From Paludibacteraceae bacterium (lineage in GTDB: Bacteria > Bacteroidota > Bacteroidia > Bacteroidales > Paludibacteraceae), in assembly GCA_017479885.1 (NCBI GenBank), contig JAFVBR010000042.1, positions 62,001 to 126,000 of the forward strand: a stretch of DNA of 64,000 nucleotides, in the 5' to 3' direction. Made by a program: the position numbers and the translations under genes. This document shows, in pieces, positions 33,838 through 42,939 of this stretch. A model generated the notes under the pieces. The model was not told the origin of the DNA and made no database searches. It saw only the letters and a list, made by a program, of their open reading frames with translations. Positions within the stretch are counted from its first letter, which is position 1, and every line of letters starts with the position of its first letter.

Positions 33838-35079
33838 ATGAACAATAGAATATATCTCTGTCTGGCTCACATGTCAGGCAACGAACAAAAGTACATACAA
33901 GAAGCATTCGATAGCAACTGGGTTGTGCCGCTCGGACCTAATGTCAATGCCTTTGAACAAGACCTGAAGCAGTTTCTCGGTCAAGACAAAGAAGTGGTCG
34001 CACTATCGTCAGGCACTGCAGCCATTCACTTGGCCTTAGCGGCTCTCGGAGTAAAGGCAGGGGACGAAGTTATTTGCCAATCTTTCACATTCTGTGCTTC
34101 TGCCAATCCCGTGACATATCTCGGTGCAAAACCAGTTTTTGTAGATTCGGAGGCAGACAGTTGGAATATAGACCCTGCACTATTAGAGAAAGCCATATTG
34201 GAGAGGAAAGACAAAACCGGCAGGTATCCCAAAGCAATAATATTGGTGTATCTATACGGAATGCCCGCAAAAACGAATGAGATATCAGCCATAAGCAAAA
34301 GATACGGCATACCCTTGATAGAAGATGCCGCCGAAGGTTTCGGGAGCAACTACAACGGACAGAAATGCGGCACTTTCGGAGACTTCGGAATATTGTCGTT
34401 CAACGGGAACAAGATGATTACGACATCAGGCGGGGGTGCTCTGGTATGCCCTGACATTGACATGAAACAAAGAATAATGTTCTATGCTACCCAAGCACGC
34501 GAGGCATACCCGTATTACCAGCACGAACATATAGGTTACAACTACCGTCTGTCAAATATCTGCGCAGGAATCGGGCGCGGACAAATGACCATAGTGGAAG
34601 AACATTTGGCGCACCACAGACATATTGCTAAACTATACAGACAGGCATTTGACGGGTCAAAAGGAATAACCTTTCATGACAATCCTACCAAAGAAAGCGA
34701 TTCGAACTTCTGGTTGTCAACAATAACGATTGATTCATCATTACACATAAAGGGAGAAGAGAACGCCTATTCGAAAACTATAGCAGGAGCTGTAGGAGGT
34801 GCCGCCGGAGTTGTACATGAAGGCGGAAATATTCATACCGACTGCGAGCCAAACAGCAATGTTGAAGCTCTCAGATTAGCCCTCGACAATGCAGGAATAG
34901 AAAGCCGTCCGCTATGGAAACCCATGCATAAGCAACCTGTATTCAAAGATACAGCAGCATACGTCAATGGAGTTTCCGAAAGTTTATTCAAGAAAGGGTT
35001 ATGTCTGCCATCCGGTCCAATGGTAACGGATGAAGATGTCAAATATATTATTAACACCATCAGTAATAATATTTTATAG
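33838..35079 (+). CDS. DegT/DnrJ/EryC1/StrS sugar aminotransferase (PglE-like)
   Basis: 413 residues. A PLP-dependent transferase that aminates a 4-keto nucleotide sugar. Motifs: PLGPNVNAFEQDL, ALSSGTAAIHLALAAL, LIEDAAEGFGS and the PLP lysine in SFNGNKMITTSGGGA. By neighbourhood it probably makes the 4-amino sugar used by the PglC-type transferase. Oddity: about 35 extra residues (IKGEENAYSKTIAGAVGG through HTDCEPNSN) sit between the TITID strand and VEALRLAL, making it longer than classic PglE. The 4,6-dehydratase (PglF) needed upstream in that pathway is not in this window. Confidence 0.9.
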   Translation: MNNRIYLCLAHMSGNEQKYIQEAFDSNWVVPLGPNVNAFEQDLKQFLGQDKEVVALSSGTAAIHLALAALGVKAGDEVICQSFTFCASANPVTYLGAKPVFVDSEADSWNIDPALLEKAILERKDKTGRYPKAIILVYLYGMPAKTNEISAISKRYGIPLIEDAAEGFGSNYNGQKCGTFGDFGILSFNGNKMITTSGGGALVCPDIDMKQRIMFYATQAREAYPYYQHEHIGYNYRLSNICAGIGRGQMTIVEEHLAHHRHIAKLYRQAFDGSKGITFHDNPTKESDSNFWLSTITIDSSLHIKGEENAYSKTIAGAVGGAAGVVHEGGNIHTDCEPNSNVEALRLALDNAGIESRPLWKPMHKQPVFKDTAAYVNGVSESLFKKGLCLPSGPMVTDEDVKYIINTISNNIL

Positions 35080-35101
35080 TATCACACCTGAATATCAGTC
35101 T

Positions 35102-36298
35102 ATGAATATTTCCCGCAGGGCACAAAACATGCCTCAATCACCGATTCGCAAACTGGCGAAATATGCCGATGCTGCAAAACGCAACGGTATACATGTCTAT
35201 CATTTGAATATCGGGCAACCTGACATCAAGACCCCGCAATGCGCTATTGATGCCGTTCGCAACATGCAACATGACATTCTTGAATACAGTCCGTCGCAAG
35301 GCACCAAATCACTACGTACAAAAATGGTAGGCTACTATGCAGAATACGGAATCGACCTATCACCTGACGAGATTATTATTACGACAGGCGGTTCGGAGGC
35401 AGTGATGTTTGCATACATGGCATGTCTTAATCCGGGTGACGAGATAATAGTGACAGATCCTTCCTACGCCAACTACATGGCTTTTGCAATCAGTTGCGGT
35501 GCTGTGGTCAAATCGGTAAAGACAAGCATAGAAGACGGATTTCGCTTGCCGCCAATTGAGAAATTCGAAGAGCAGATAACAGAGAAGACAAAGGCAATAC
35601 TTATATGCAATCCGAACAATCCTACGGGTTATCTTTATACCAAGCAGGAAATGTATCAGATTCGCGACCTTGTGAAGAAATACAATCTGTATCTGTTTTC
35701 CGACGAAGTATATCGTGAGTTCATTTATACAAAACGACCATACATTTCAGCATGCCATCTTGAAGGGATAGAAGACAATGTTGTACTTATCGACTCTGTA
35801 TCAAAGCGCTATAGTGAGTGCGGAATAAGAATAGGCGCCCTCATTACAAAAAACAAAGAGATACGTAAGGCAGTAATGAAATTCTGTCAGGCACGTCTGT
35901 CTCCACCTCTTATCGGACAGATTATAGCAGAGGCCAGTCTTTCCACCCCTCAAGAATACATGGAAGAAGTTTATGATGAGTATCTGTCACGGCGCAACTT
36001 CCTGATTGACGGACTCAATCAGATTCCCGGTGTATATTCCCCCACTCCAATGGGAGCATTCTACACAATGGCGAAACTGCCCGTTGATGATGCAGAGAAG
36101 TTCTGTATATGGTGCCTGAGTGATTTCTCATACGATGGTCAGACCATCATGATGGCACCGGGCAACGGTTTTTATTCCACACCTGACGCAGGCAGACAAG
36201 AGGTACGTATGGCATACGTACTCAACAAAGAAGATTTGAGAAAAGCACTTATAGTTTTGAGAAAAGCGCTGGAAACTTACACTTCCACAATGATGTAA
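35102..36298 (+). CDS. Class I/II pyridoxal-phosphate aminotransferase
   Basis: 398 residues, fold type I, AspC/AlaT-like. N-terminus YHLNIGQPDIKTPQ, core ITTGGSEAVMFAYMACLNPGDEI, NPNNPTGYLY, FSDEVYREFIY, and the PLP lysine in SVSKRYSECGIRIGAL. It should transfer an amino group between an amino acid and a keto acid; the amino acid is not evident. The start at 35102 follows the previous stop by 22 bases. The longer in-frame start at 35030 would run through the DegT gene and adds nothing conserved. It may be a housekeeping gene that simply ends the locus. It ends 18 bases from the convergent M23 gene. Confidence 0.88.
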   Translation: MNISRRAQNMPQSPIRKLAKYADAAKRNGIHVYHLNIGQPDIKTPQCAIDAVRNMQHDILEYSPSQGTKSLRTKMVGYYAEYGIDLSPDEIIITTGGSEAVMFAYMACLNPGDEIIVTDPSYANYMAFAISCGAVVKSVKTSIEDGFRLPPIEKFEEQITEKTKAILICNPNNPTGYLYTKQEMYQIRDLVKKYNLYLFSDEVYREFIYTKRPYISACHLEGIEDNVVLIDSVSKRYSECGIRIGALITKNKEIRKAVMKFCQARLSPPLIGQIIAEASLSTPQEYMEEVYDEYLSRRNFLIDGLNQIPGVYSPTPMGAFYTMAKLPVDDAEKFCIWCLSDFSYDGQTIMMAPGNGFYSTPDAGRQEVRMAYVLNKEDLRKALIVLRKALETYTSTMM

Positions 36299-36316
36299 CT
36301 TATACCACCAGAAGGT

Positions 36317-37285
36317 TCAGTCAAGCATGTGACCAAAGTTGTTTGACATCTGCACCATCTTGTCGTATTCTTCAGGCGAGAGATCCTGAAAGTAGAAGTT
36401 ACGCGGGTCAAGAGGCTGACCTTTGTATCTCACTTCGTAATGCACATGCGGACCGGTTGACTTGCCCGTGTTACCAGAAAGGGCTATCACGTCACCCCGG
36501 TGCACTTTCTGACCTACATATACGAGTGCAGACGAGAGATGGGCATAGAGAGTCTGGTAGTTGTAACCGTGATTAATAATAACGCAATTGCCATATCCCT
36601 GACGCCAACCTACAAAATCAACTGCACCATTGCCTGTAGCATAGACATCAGTGCCTGTTGGAGTGGTAAAATCCATACCAGCATGAAACTTGCGCGTATG
36701 ATAAACAGGGTCAATACGCCATCCGTAACCCGAGGCAACGCGTGTAAGGTCTTTATTAAGTACAGGCTGAATGGCGGGCAGGTTCTCCATGCGCACTTCC
36801 TGTTGCTTGGCAAGTTCAAGAATCTCATCATACGACTTGGCCTGTACATATAGCGCTTTTTCTATTCTGTCGGCATGCATAGTGATATCAGCTGCAAGTT
36901 GCATATCGGTCATGGAAGCGATACTGTCGTAGTAACTTACAGGTCTGGCAGTACCCAAACGAACCGACAGCGGAATGGGGTCTGCTTTGAACAGAGTGCG
37001 ATACAGATTATCATCACGCTGCTGCATATCGAGCAGTACAAGTTGCATCTGGTCAATCTGACGTTCCAGCATCTCGTATTGCGTTTTCAATGCCTCCTTC
37101 TCTTGAGCAACCTGTTTCTCACGGGGGGAAGGGAAAAAAGAAAAGAACAGGAAGAAGAACACTATGCCGACAGCTATAGACGTGAGCAATGAGGCTCCTG
37201 TACGTTTGAGCCAATATACGAACCCATGCTCCACTTGCTCCATGGACAAGGTTTCGGGATTAAAATGATATTTTCGTTTCGACAT
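36317..37285 (-). CDS. M23-family peptidoglycan endopeptidase, membrane-anchored
   Basis: 322 residues. One membrane helix (residues about 30-52, LLTSIAVGIVFFFLFFSFF), a coiled coil (about 58-100) and a C-terminal LytM/M23 domain. The zinc ligands are seen in KFHAGMDFTTPTGT (His and Asp) and GPHVHYEV (HxH), with YQTLYAHLS carrying the other active-site His. The set is complete, so it should cut peptide cross-links in the periplasm. It follows ygiQ by 33 bases on the same strand and may be co-transcribed. Confidence 0.92.
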   Translation of the reverse strand: MSKRKYHFNPETLSMEQVEHGFVYWLKRTGASLLTSIAVGIVFFFLFFSFFPSPREKQVAQEKEALKTQYEMLERQIDQMQLVLLDMQQRDDNLYRTLFKADPIPLSVRLGTARPVSYYDSIASMTDMQLAADITMHADRIEKALYVQAKSYDEILELAKQQEVRMENLPAIQPVLNKDLTRVASGYGWRIDPVYHTRKFHAGMDFTTPTGTDVYATGNGAVDFVGWRQGYGNCVIINHGYNYQTLYAHLSSALVYVGQKVHRGDVIALSGNTGKSTGPHVHYEVRYKGQPLDPRNFYFQDLSPEEYDKMVQMSNNFGHMLD

Positions 37286-37318
37286 AGAGTGCTCCGCAGT
37301 GTTAAAGTCAAGGAAGGT

Positions 37319-39088
37319 CTATTTTTTTGCTAACAATTTCTGTGCCAAATCATCACGATGGATTCTCTTTAATGAATTACGTATGGCCGCAGCATACTCC
37401 TTCTTGTACCAGAAGAAGAACTGGCGCTGCTCAAGTTTCTGCTCTTTGGAGCGTGCCACAAATACAGGTTTCATAGTGTATGGATTGATACCGGTATAGT
37501 ACATCTCTGTAGCCAAAGTCATAGGCGTAGGGGTAAAGTCCTGCACTTGCTCCAGATGAAAGTTCATACGTTTGGTCTTCAGTGCCAACTGAGCCATATC
37601 TTCCATCGTACATCCGGGGTGAGACGAGATAAAATACGGTATAAGCTGCTGATTGAGTCCCTCCTCACGGTTTACTTGTTCGAAGAAGTTGTTGAAGCGC
37701 TCGAAGAGTTCGAAATCTGGTTTACGCATCAACCTCAACACAGAAGCCTCGGTATGTTCGGGTGCCACCTTAAGCCTACCCGACACATGGCGTTTGATTA
37801 CTTCGCGGATGTATTCCTCCGATACAAGGTCATATCGTATGCCACTTCCGACAAACGCTTTTTTAATATATGGCAGACGGTCAACACTGCGATATATATC
37901 AAGCAGAGGTGCAAAGTCAGCATTGAGGTTCTTGCATACAGACGGTTGAATGCATGACGGGCGATGACAGCGTTCACACAACGATTGGTCTTTGCCGTTC
38001 ATCATGTACATATTGGCACTCGGTCCTCCGAGGTCAGACAAATAGCCCTTGAAATCAGGTAGTTGAGATATTTTTTCTATCTCCTGCATGATAGAGTTCT
38101 TGCTTCTTGACGACACATGTTTCCCTTGATGGGCGGAGATGGTACAGAAAGCACATCCTCCGAAACAGCCCCGATGCATGCAGACAGAGAAACGAATCAT
38201 ATCGTAGGCAGGAATAGTCTTGCCTTTGTACTTTGGATGAGGCAAACGCGTATAAGGCAAATCGAAAGAAGCGTCTATCTCTTCGGTAGTCATCGGTGGA
38301 TACGGCGGAAGAACAACCACACAACTGCTGCCTGTAAGCTGACAGAGCGTATGTGAGTGGAGGGAATTGGACTGTTCCTCTATGTATCGGAAGTTCTCTG
38401 CCTGACACCGTTTGTCGCGCAGACACTGTTCGTACGAATGAAGTACTATCGTGTTGTCAACAGTAAGAGGTTTCTGACTATTGAGCAGGAAAGCAGTCTG
38501 CGGTATGTTTGTCGGTACCGCTTTAGTCCTGGCATAATGCCCGGCAACCGCCTTAACAGGTTTCTCACCCATTCCATAAATCAGCAGGTCGGCTCCCGAG
38601 TCAACAAGTATGGAAGGCATCAGTCGGTCAGACCAATAGTCGTAATGTGCCAGGCGACGCATAGAAGCCTCAATACCGCCTATCACCAGAGGGACATCAG
38701 GGAAATGCTGCTTGATGATGCGGGCGTATGTGATGGTGCAGTAGTCCGGACGCATACCTGCCCTGCCGTCGGGAGTGTAAGCATCATCGCTACGACGGCG
38801 GCGGTTGGCTGTATAATGATTAACCATGCTGTCCATGCTGCCTGCTGAGATGGCGAAGAAGAGACGGGGAGTGCCGAGTTTGAGAAAGTCACGATGGTCG
38901 CCATGCCAGTCCGGTTGAGGCACTATAGCCACCCTAAGACCAACGCTCTCAAGTGTACGTCCTATTACTGCCGCACCAAAAGAAGGATGATCAACATAAG
39001 CATCACCCGAAAAAAGAATAACATCGATGTAGTCCCATCCACGCAATTCTATCTCTTTCTTGGTTGTCGGCAGAAAATCGGTAAGCAT
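37319..39088 (-). CDS. YgiQ family radical SAM protein
   Basis: 589 residues. The radical SAM cluster motif is CFGGCAFC within VCMHRGCFGGCAFCTISAHQGK, preceded by an N-terminal UPF0313 domain (DVILFSGDAYVDHPSFGAAVIGR). The C-terminal part has KVAPEHTEASVLRLMRKPDF and a HLEQVQDFTPTPMT stretch, all conserved in YgiQ. Its reaction is unknown. The region just upstream holds an 11-base tandem repeat that may affect expression. The length is slightly below that of some YgiQ proteins, which carry a longer C-terminal tail. Confidence 0.93.
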   Translation of the reverse strand: MLTDFLPTTKKEIELRGWDYIDVILFSGDAYVDHPSFGAAVIGRTLESVGLRVAIVPQPDWHGDHRDFLKLGTPRLFFAISAGSMDSMVNHYTANRRRRSDDAYTPDGRAGMRPDYCTITYARIIKQHFPDVPLVIGGIEASMRRLAHYDYWSDRLMPSILVDSGADLLIYGMGEKPVKAVAGHYARTKAVPTNIPQTAFLLNSQKPLTVDNTIVLHSYEQCLRDKRCQAENFRYIEEQSNSLHSHTLCQLTGSSCVVVLPPYPPMTTEEIDASFDLPYTRLPHPKYKGKTIPAYDMIRFSVCMHRGCFGGCAFCTISAHQGKHVSSRSKNSIMQEIEKISQLPDFKGYLSDLGGPSANMYMMNGKDQSLCERCHRPSCIQPSVCKNLNADFAPLLDIYRSVDRLPYIKKAFVGSGIRYDLVSEEYIREVIKRHVSGRLKVAPEHTEASVLRLMRKPDFELFERFNNFFEQVNREEGLNQQLIPYFISSHPGCTMEDMAQLALKTKRMNFHLEQVQDFTPTPMTLATEMYYTGINPYTMKPVFVARSKEQKLEQRQFFFWYKKEYAAAIRNSLKRIHRDDLAQKLLAKK

Positions 39089-39119
39089 ATACAGTTGAGA
39101 GTTGAGAGTTACTTTGAAA

Positions 39120-39163
39120 GTACGGTGATAGTGCGGTGATAGTACGGTGATAGTGCGGTGGTG
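39120..39163. repeat. 11-base tandem repeat, four copies, upstream of ygiQ
   Basis: Units gtacggtgata, gtgcggtgata, gtacggtgata and gtgcggtggtg lie end to end at 39120-39163, in the 97-base gap between the metallophosphoesterase gene and ygiQ. Odd and even copies alternate (ta/tg at position 2-3), as if a 22-base unit had been duplicated. The array sits about 30-75 bases before the ygiQ ATG. A length change would alter the leader or promoter spacing without touching a frame. Confidence 0.85.
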
Positions 39164-39185
39164 ATAAGGCTGAGTATTCTAAAAG

Positions 39186-41042
39186 TCAGGGATTGGTTAT
39201 ACGAAGGCGCGTAACTGTGCCATTGGCAGAAGTGACGATGACGTCTTTTTTGGATAGCATATACACTGTGTTGATAACCGAATTGTCTATCTTGTGTTTC
39301 CAGATTATCTCGCCAGTATCAGCATTGATACCGTGAAGCAACCCGTTCTTGGTTCCGAAAACCACAACTCCGCCCTTCTCTATCAGCATTGATGGATTGT
39401 GGTCGTAGTCGTAATGAGCGTTGGTGTTCCACAGCGTGACAGGCGAATCTGCTGTGGCATCCATTGCTACCACATAGTCCCACATGCAACGCGAGAAAAT
39501 CTTTTTTCCGTCAGTGCTTATACCCACCGTTTCCCTCACCACATGCTCCTTTGTGCGCCACACCACCTCTCCTGTTTCGGCATTGAGGCATGTAAACACT
39601 CGGTCGGGGGCAGTGAAGAATATCTTGCCGTCTGATGCCACAGGCCAACAAGCAGCAGGCGAGTATTTGTCGGAAGGATGAGAGTTGTTCCATTTCCATG
39701 CCAGGGTGCCGTCAGAGAGGTTGAGAGCATAGAAATTGCAGTCCCATGCCCCGAAATATATTTTGTCGGCATAAATGCACGGCTTGGTTTCAATATATCC
39801 TTTCACGTCCCTGAATGTCCATACAGGTGTACCGCTGTTAAGGTCAATGGCACGGAAACACCCGTCCGACCCGCCTATATACACCACTCCGCCTTCAATC
39901 ACTGCACAGCCCATCACGGCTTTGTCGGTGTTCAGTTTCCAGACCAGCGTCCCTTTTCGTGCATCAAGACAATAGATACATCCGTCAGTACTGCCGAAAA
40001 CCACTTTCCCCTCCGCCACAGCAGCAGTAGATATTATCCTGTTCTTTGTATGGTACTTCCACAACGGCTTGCCGTTACAAAGATTTATGCAGTAGAAATT
40101 ACCATTATCTTCACCTACATACACATGATTTTTCCAAACCACGGGAGCTGCATAAATCTCCGCCTGAAGATGTGCCTGCCATCTCTCACGGACATATTTA
40201 TAACTGTCATTTACGGAATAGTCAGGACGGATATCAGGGTCGGGGGCAGGATATGCCTTTTCATCCAAGGGCAGAGAGAGCCACTTCACCGGGGCTTTTC
40301 CTACCGGTTTCTCCTGCCAGCGTATTGAGTCGGAACGAACAGAGACTATGGTGTAACCAACCTGATTCTCCTTGCCCCGCAGGTTGCTCCTTGCCAACAC
40401 ATCAGCTATGCCATCGCAACTGAAAAGCAGATTGCGATGGTAATGCCCGCCAAGCACACATTGCACGTTGTACTGCCTGAATATGTCAGTCAGTTCGTAC
40501 CAGTTGTCCACATCGCCGTTTTGCAGCGGATAGTGGGTTACGGGGAAGATGTATTTCTCATCAGAATTACGGAGCAGGCTGTCTATCCAGATTACGTCCT
40601 GTGGAGCCACATGCCCGTCAGCCATCTTGATTATCGGTCCGGTACCGAAGCCGAAGAATAGACAGTCGTTGTAAGAGAAGCAGAAGCGGTCGGAGCCGAA
40701 CACGCGGTTGAAGTCGGTGCATCCCGACTCGCTCCACTTTGTTTCATGATTACCGGATGTAACATAAACAGGTACTTGTATGGAGTCGAGAATCTGTTTG
40801 GCCCTGCGCATCGAACCGATCTCCCCTGCATCAGTAATATCACCTGAAACAATAACAAACGCAATTGAATCATTACATAAAATCTCACAAACAGATTGAC
40901 GCAAATCGTTGAGTGCATTGTCATTATGAGGAGAAATATGTATATCAGACAACTGCACAAACGAAAACGGGGTAAATTCTGCACAGATTTCTGCACTGAA
41001 CAAAAGGGCAATAAAAAGTAATCCTGACTTAATCTTCTTCAT
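39186..41042 (-). CDS. Secreted calcineurin-like phosphoesterase fused to a PQQ-type beta-propeller
   Basis: 618 residues. Signal peptide (MKKIKSGLLFIALLFSAEICA), then a metallophosphoesterase domain (about 25-240) with the full metal-ligand set: QLSDIHISPHND, VSGDITDAG, TSGNHETKW, VTHYP and LGGHYHR. From about residue 285 there are BamB/PQQ-like propeller blades (GNFYCINLCNGKPLWKYH, GCIYCLDARKGTLVWKL, GCFRAIDLNSGTPVWTF, and more). The propeller may bind a glycan, quinone or protein. The phosphoesterase substrate is unknown. It starts three bases after the dnaX stop, so it probably shares the dnaX message. Confidence 0.9.
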   Translation of the reverse strand: MKKIKSGLLFIALLFSAEICAEFTPFSFVQLSDIHISPHNDNALNDLRQSVCEILCNDSIAFVIVSGDITDAGEIGSMRRAKQILDSIQVPVYVTSGNHETKWSESGCTDFNRVFGSDRFCFSYNDCLFFGFGTGPIIKMADGHVAPQDVIWIDSLLRNSDEKYIFPVTHYPLQNGDVDNWYELTDIFRQYNVQCVLGGHYHRNLLFSCDGIADVLARSNLRGKENQVGYTIVSVRSDSIRWQEKPVGKAPVKWLSLPLDEKAYPAPDPDIRPDYSVNDSYKYVRERWQAHLQAEIYAAPVVWKNHVYVGEDNGNFYCINLCNGKPLWKYHTKNRIISTAAVAEGKVVFGSTDGCIYCLDARKGTLVWKLNTDKAVMGCAVIEGGVVYIGGSDGCFRAIDLNSGTPVWTFRDVKGYIETKPCIYADKIYFGAWDCNFYALNLSDGTLAWKWNNSHPSDKYSPAACWPVASDGKIFFTAPDRVFTCLNAETGEVVWRTKEHVVRETVGISTDGKKIFSRCMWDYVVAMDATADSPVTLWNTNAHYDYDHNPSMLIEKGGVVVFGTKNGLLHGINADTGEIIWKHKIDNSVINTVYMLSKKDVIVTSANGTVTRLRITNP

Positions 41043-41044
41043 AA

Positions 41045-42781
41045 TTATTCAATCTGCAAATCAAGCAATGTCTTCAACTTATCCAATTCGTCGTTTCGGG
41101 AAACAAGATATTTATAACGTTCTGACACAGTAGAATGCTCATATTGTGTAGTTTCCGCCAATATCGTTCCAAGTTGAATACTATCGTTTTGCAAGCGAGT
41201 GCACAACTCCTTTCTTATCAAAGGAAGGAGTTGCTGCATGCTTTGCAGCTGCAGTACATTGGCAAACGACAATACAACCATATTGTTATCATCCAACCTT
41301 ACATTTGCATTCAGCATTGCCGCCTTCTGTCTGTCATCTCCGCCAACAACTTTGGGCATTGTAAGCCATACCTGGTCCAAATCTTGCTGAGAAAATGCCT
41401 TGTTGTGATGTTCGGAGACAGGGTTATCCTGCTGCGGTTGCGTAACTATAGGCTCGGGCTGCGCGGGTTGAGCGACACTGGTTTTGATAGAAACTCGGAC
41501 GGGACGTCCTACGGCAGTTTTAGGGTCGGCAGACGGTTGCCTGACAGATATCTGAGAGTAACCGGAAGGTTGTTCGACAGTTGTTCTGACGATGTTTGGC
41601 GACTGTTTAACAATCGTTTGTGCGTTGTTTGAAGGTGTAACAGCTATAGGTTTCAGCGGGCTGCTACTGACCGACGGCGTCTCATCGGACGCCGTGAGTT
41701 GACTCAGACGGATAAGCATAATCTCAACCGTCAGCCGTTTGTTTTTAGCCACTCTGTATTGAATATCACATTCGTTCACCAAACTTAGTGCACGGAAAAG
41801 AAATTGCGCACTGCAATTCTGTGCCTGTTCGGCGTAATGCTTTTTTATGGCATCGGAAGTCTCCAACAACTTGGTGGTTATTGCATCCTTGCTCACAAGC
41901 AGGTCACGCAGATGCTGCCCCAATCCGAGAACAAAGTTTTGTGCGTCGAAACCCTTGTTGAGCACGTTGTTGAGAAGGAGAAGCATCTGTGACACATTGT
42001 TCTGCAGAGCACAATCTACAGTACGGAAATAATACTCAGTGTCAAGAACATTAAGTACCTCTATCGCTTGCTCATACGTTATATTATTACCGCAAAAAGA
42101 GACAAGTTGGTCAAATATGGAGAGTGCATCTCTCATACCTCCGTCGGCTTTCAGCGCTACCACGTTCAGCGCTTCTTCCGATGCCTCTATGCCCTCCTGC
42201 CTTGCCACATACTGCAGATGACGTATTATGTCAGCAACAGTTATTCTGGAGAAATCGTAAATCTGGCAACGGGAAAGTATAGTCGGAATAACCTTGTGTT
42301 TTTCTGTAGTCGCCAGAATGAAAATGGCATAGGATGGCGGTTCTTCAAGCGTCTTCAACAGAGCATTGAAGGCATCTTTGGACAGCATGTGCACCTCATC
42401 GATGATATACACGGAATATTTGCCAATCTGAGGCGGAATACGAACTTGGTCAATCAGATTACGTATATCATCCACCGAGTTGTTGCTTGCGGCATCCAAT
42501 TCATGGATATTGAATGAGCGCTGTTCGTTGAAAGCACGGCATGACTCACATTCGTTGCAAGCATCGTGTTCAGCTGTAGGGTTCAGGCAGTTGATAGTTT
42601 TAGCAAAAATACGCGCACATGTGGTTTTACCCACACCCCGCGGGCCACAGAACAAATATGCCTGTGCCAAATGATTGGTACGGATAGCATTACGCAATGT
42701 TTTGGTAATTGATTCCTGCCCTACAACACTCTCAAATGTTGCCGGACGATACTTACGCGCTGATACAATATAGTTCTCCAT
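41045..42781 (-). CDS. dnaX: DNA polymerase III subunit gamma/tau
   Basis: 578 residues. The clamp-loader ATPase: Walker A CGPRGVGKTTCARIFAK, a zinc-binding cysteine set (CLN, CNECESC), Walker B VYIIDEVHMLSK, sensor ATTEKHKVIPTILSRC, and domain III to about residue 370. A Pro/Gln/Val-rich linker then leads to the C-terminal part. The start at 42781 (MENYIVSARKYRP) is preferred because the -7 promoter element overlaps the longer start at 42802. I see no obvious slippery heptamer followed by a stop that would make a separate gamma form. Confidence 0.96.
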   Translation of the reverse strand: MENYIVSARKYRPATFESVVGQESITKTLRNAIRTNHLAQAYLFCGPRGVGKTTCARIFAKTINCLNPTAEHDACNECESCRAFNEQRSFNIHELDAASNNSVDDIRNLIDQVRIPPQIGKYSVYIIDEVHMLSKDAFNALLKTLEEPPSYAIFILATTEKHKVIPTILSRCQIYDFSRITVADIIRHLQYVARQEGIEASEEALNVVALKADGGMRDALSIFDQLVSFCGNNITYEQAIEVLNVLDTEYYFRTVDCALQNNVSQMLLLLNNVLNKGFDAQNFVLGLGQHLRDLLVSKDAITTKLLETSDAIKKHYAEQAQNCSAQFLFRALSLVNECDIQYRVAKNKRLTVEIMLIRLSQLTASDETPSVSSSPLKPIAVTPSNNAQTIVKQSPNIVRTTVEQPSGYSQISVRQPSADPKTAVGRPVRVSIKTSVAQPAQPEPIVTQPQQDNPVSEHHNKAFSQQDLDQVWLTMPKVVGGDDRQKAAMLNANVRLDDNNMVVLSFANVLQLQSMQQLLPLIRKELCTRLQNDSIQLGTILAETTQYEHSTVSERYKYLVSRNDELDKLKTLLDLQIE

Positions 42782-42799
42782 ACTTTTTATATTTGCATG

Positions 42800-42831
42800 C
42801 AAAGTTACAAACTAATTCTCATATATGCAAA
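42800..42831 (-). promoter_or_regulatory. Promoter of dnaX
   Basis: Minus strand: TTTG (42828-42831), 20 bases, TAACTTTG (42800-42807). The message would start near 42793, only about 12 bases before the ATG. A repeat palindrome begins four bases upstream of the -33 element. Confidence 0.8.
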
Positions 42832-42834
42832 AGT

Positions 42835-42864
42835 TGTAGAGACATTTGACAAAATGTCTCTACA
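42835..42864. repeat. REP-like palindrome (TGTAGAGACATTT arms)
   Basis: Perfect 13-bp arms TGTAGAGACATTT/AAATGTCTCTACA around GACA. It shares the GTAGAGAC core with the palindromes at 9965-9992 and 60999-61026 but has a different centre. It lies between era and dnaX, so it could also help stop transcription entering the gap. Confidence 0.85.
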
Positions 42865-42939
42865 TACAAATCCTGCTTATGCGATGCATTAAAAAATCGC
42901 CTTCATCAAGAGGGCTTGAGGAATCACAAGTCGGAGTAA

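Noticed and set aside
39120..39163. Tandem repeats as a possible CRISPR array
   Set aside because: The units are 11 bases, directly adjacent and without spacers; no cas genes are in the window.
41045..42781. Programmed frameshift in dnaX giving a separate gamma subunit
   Set aside because: No A-rich slippery heptamer with a nearby stop in the -1 frame stood out by eye.
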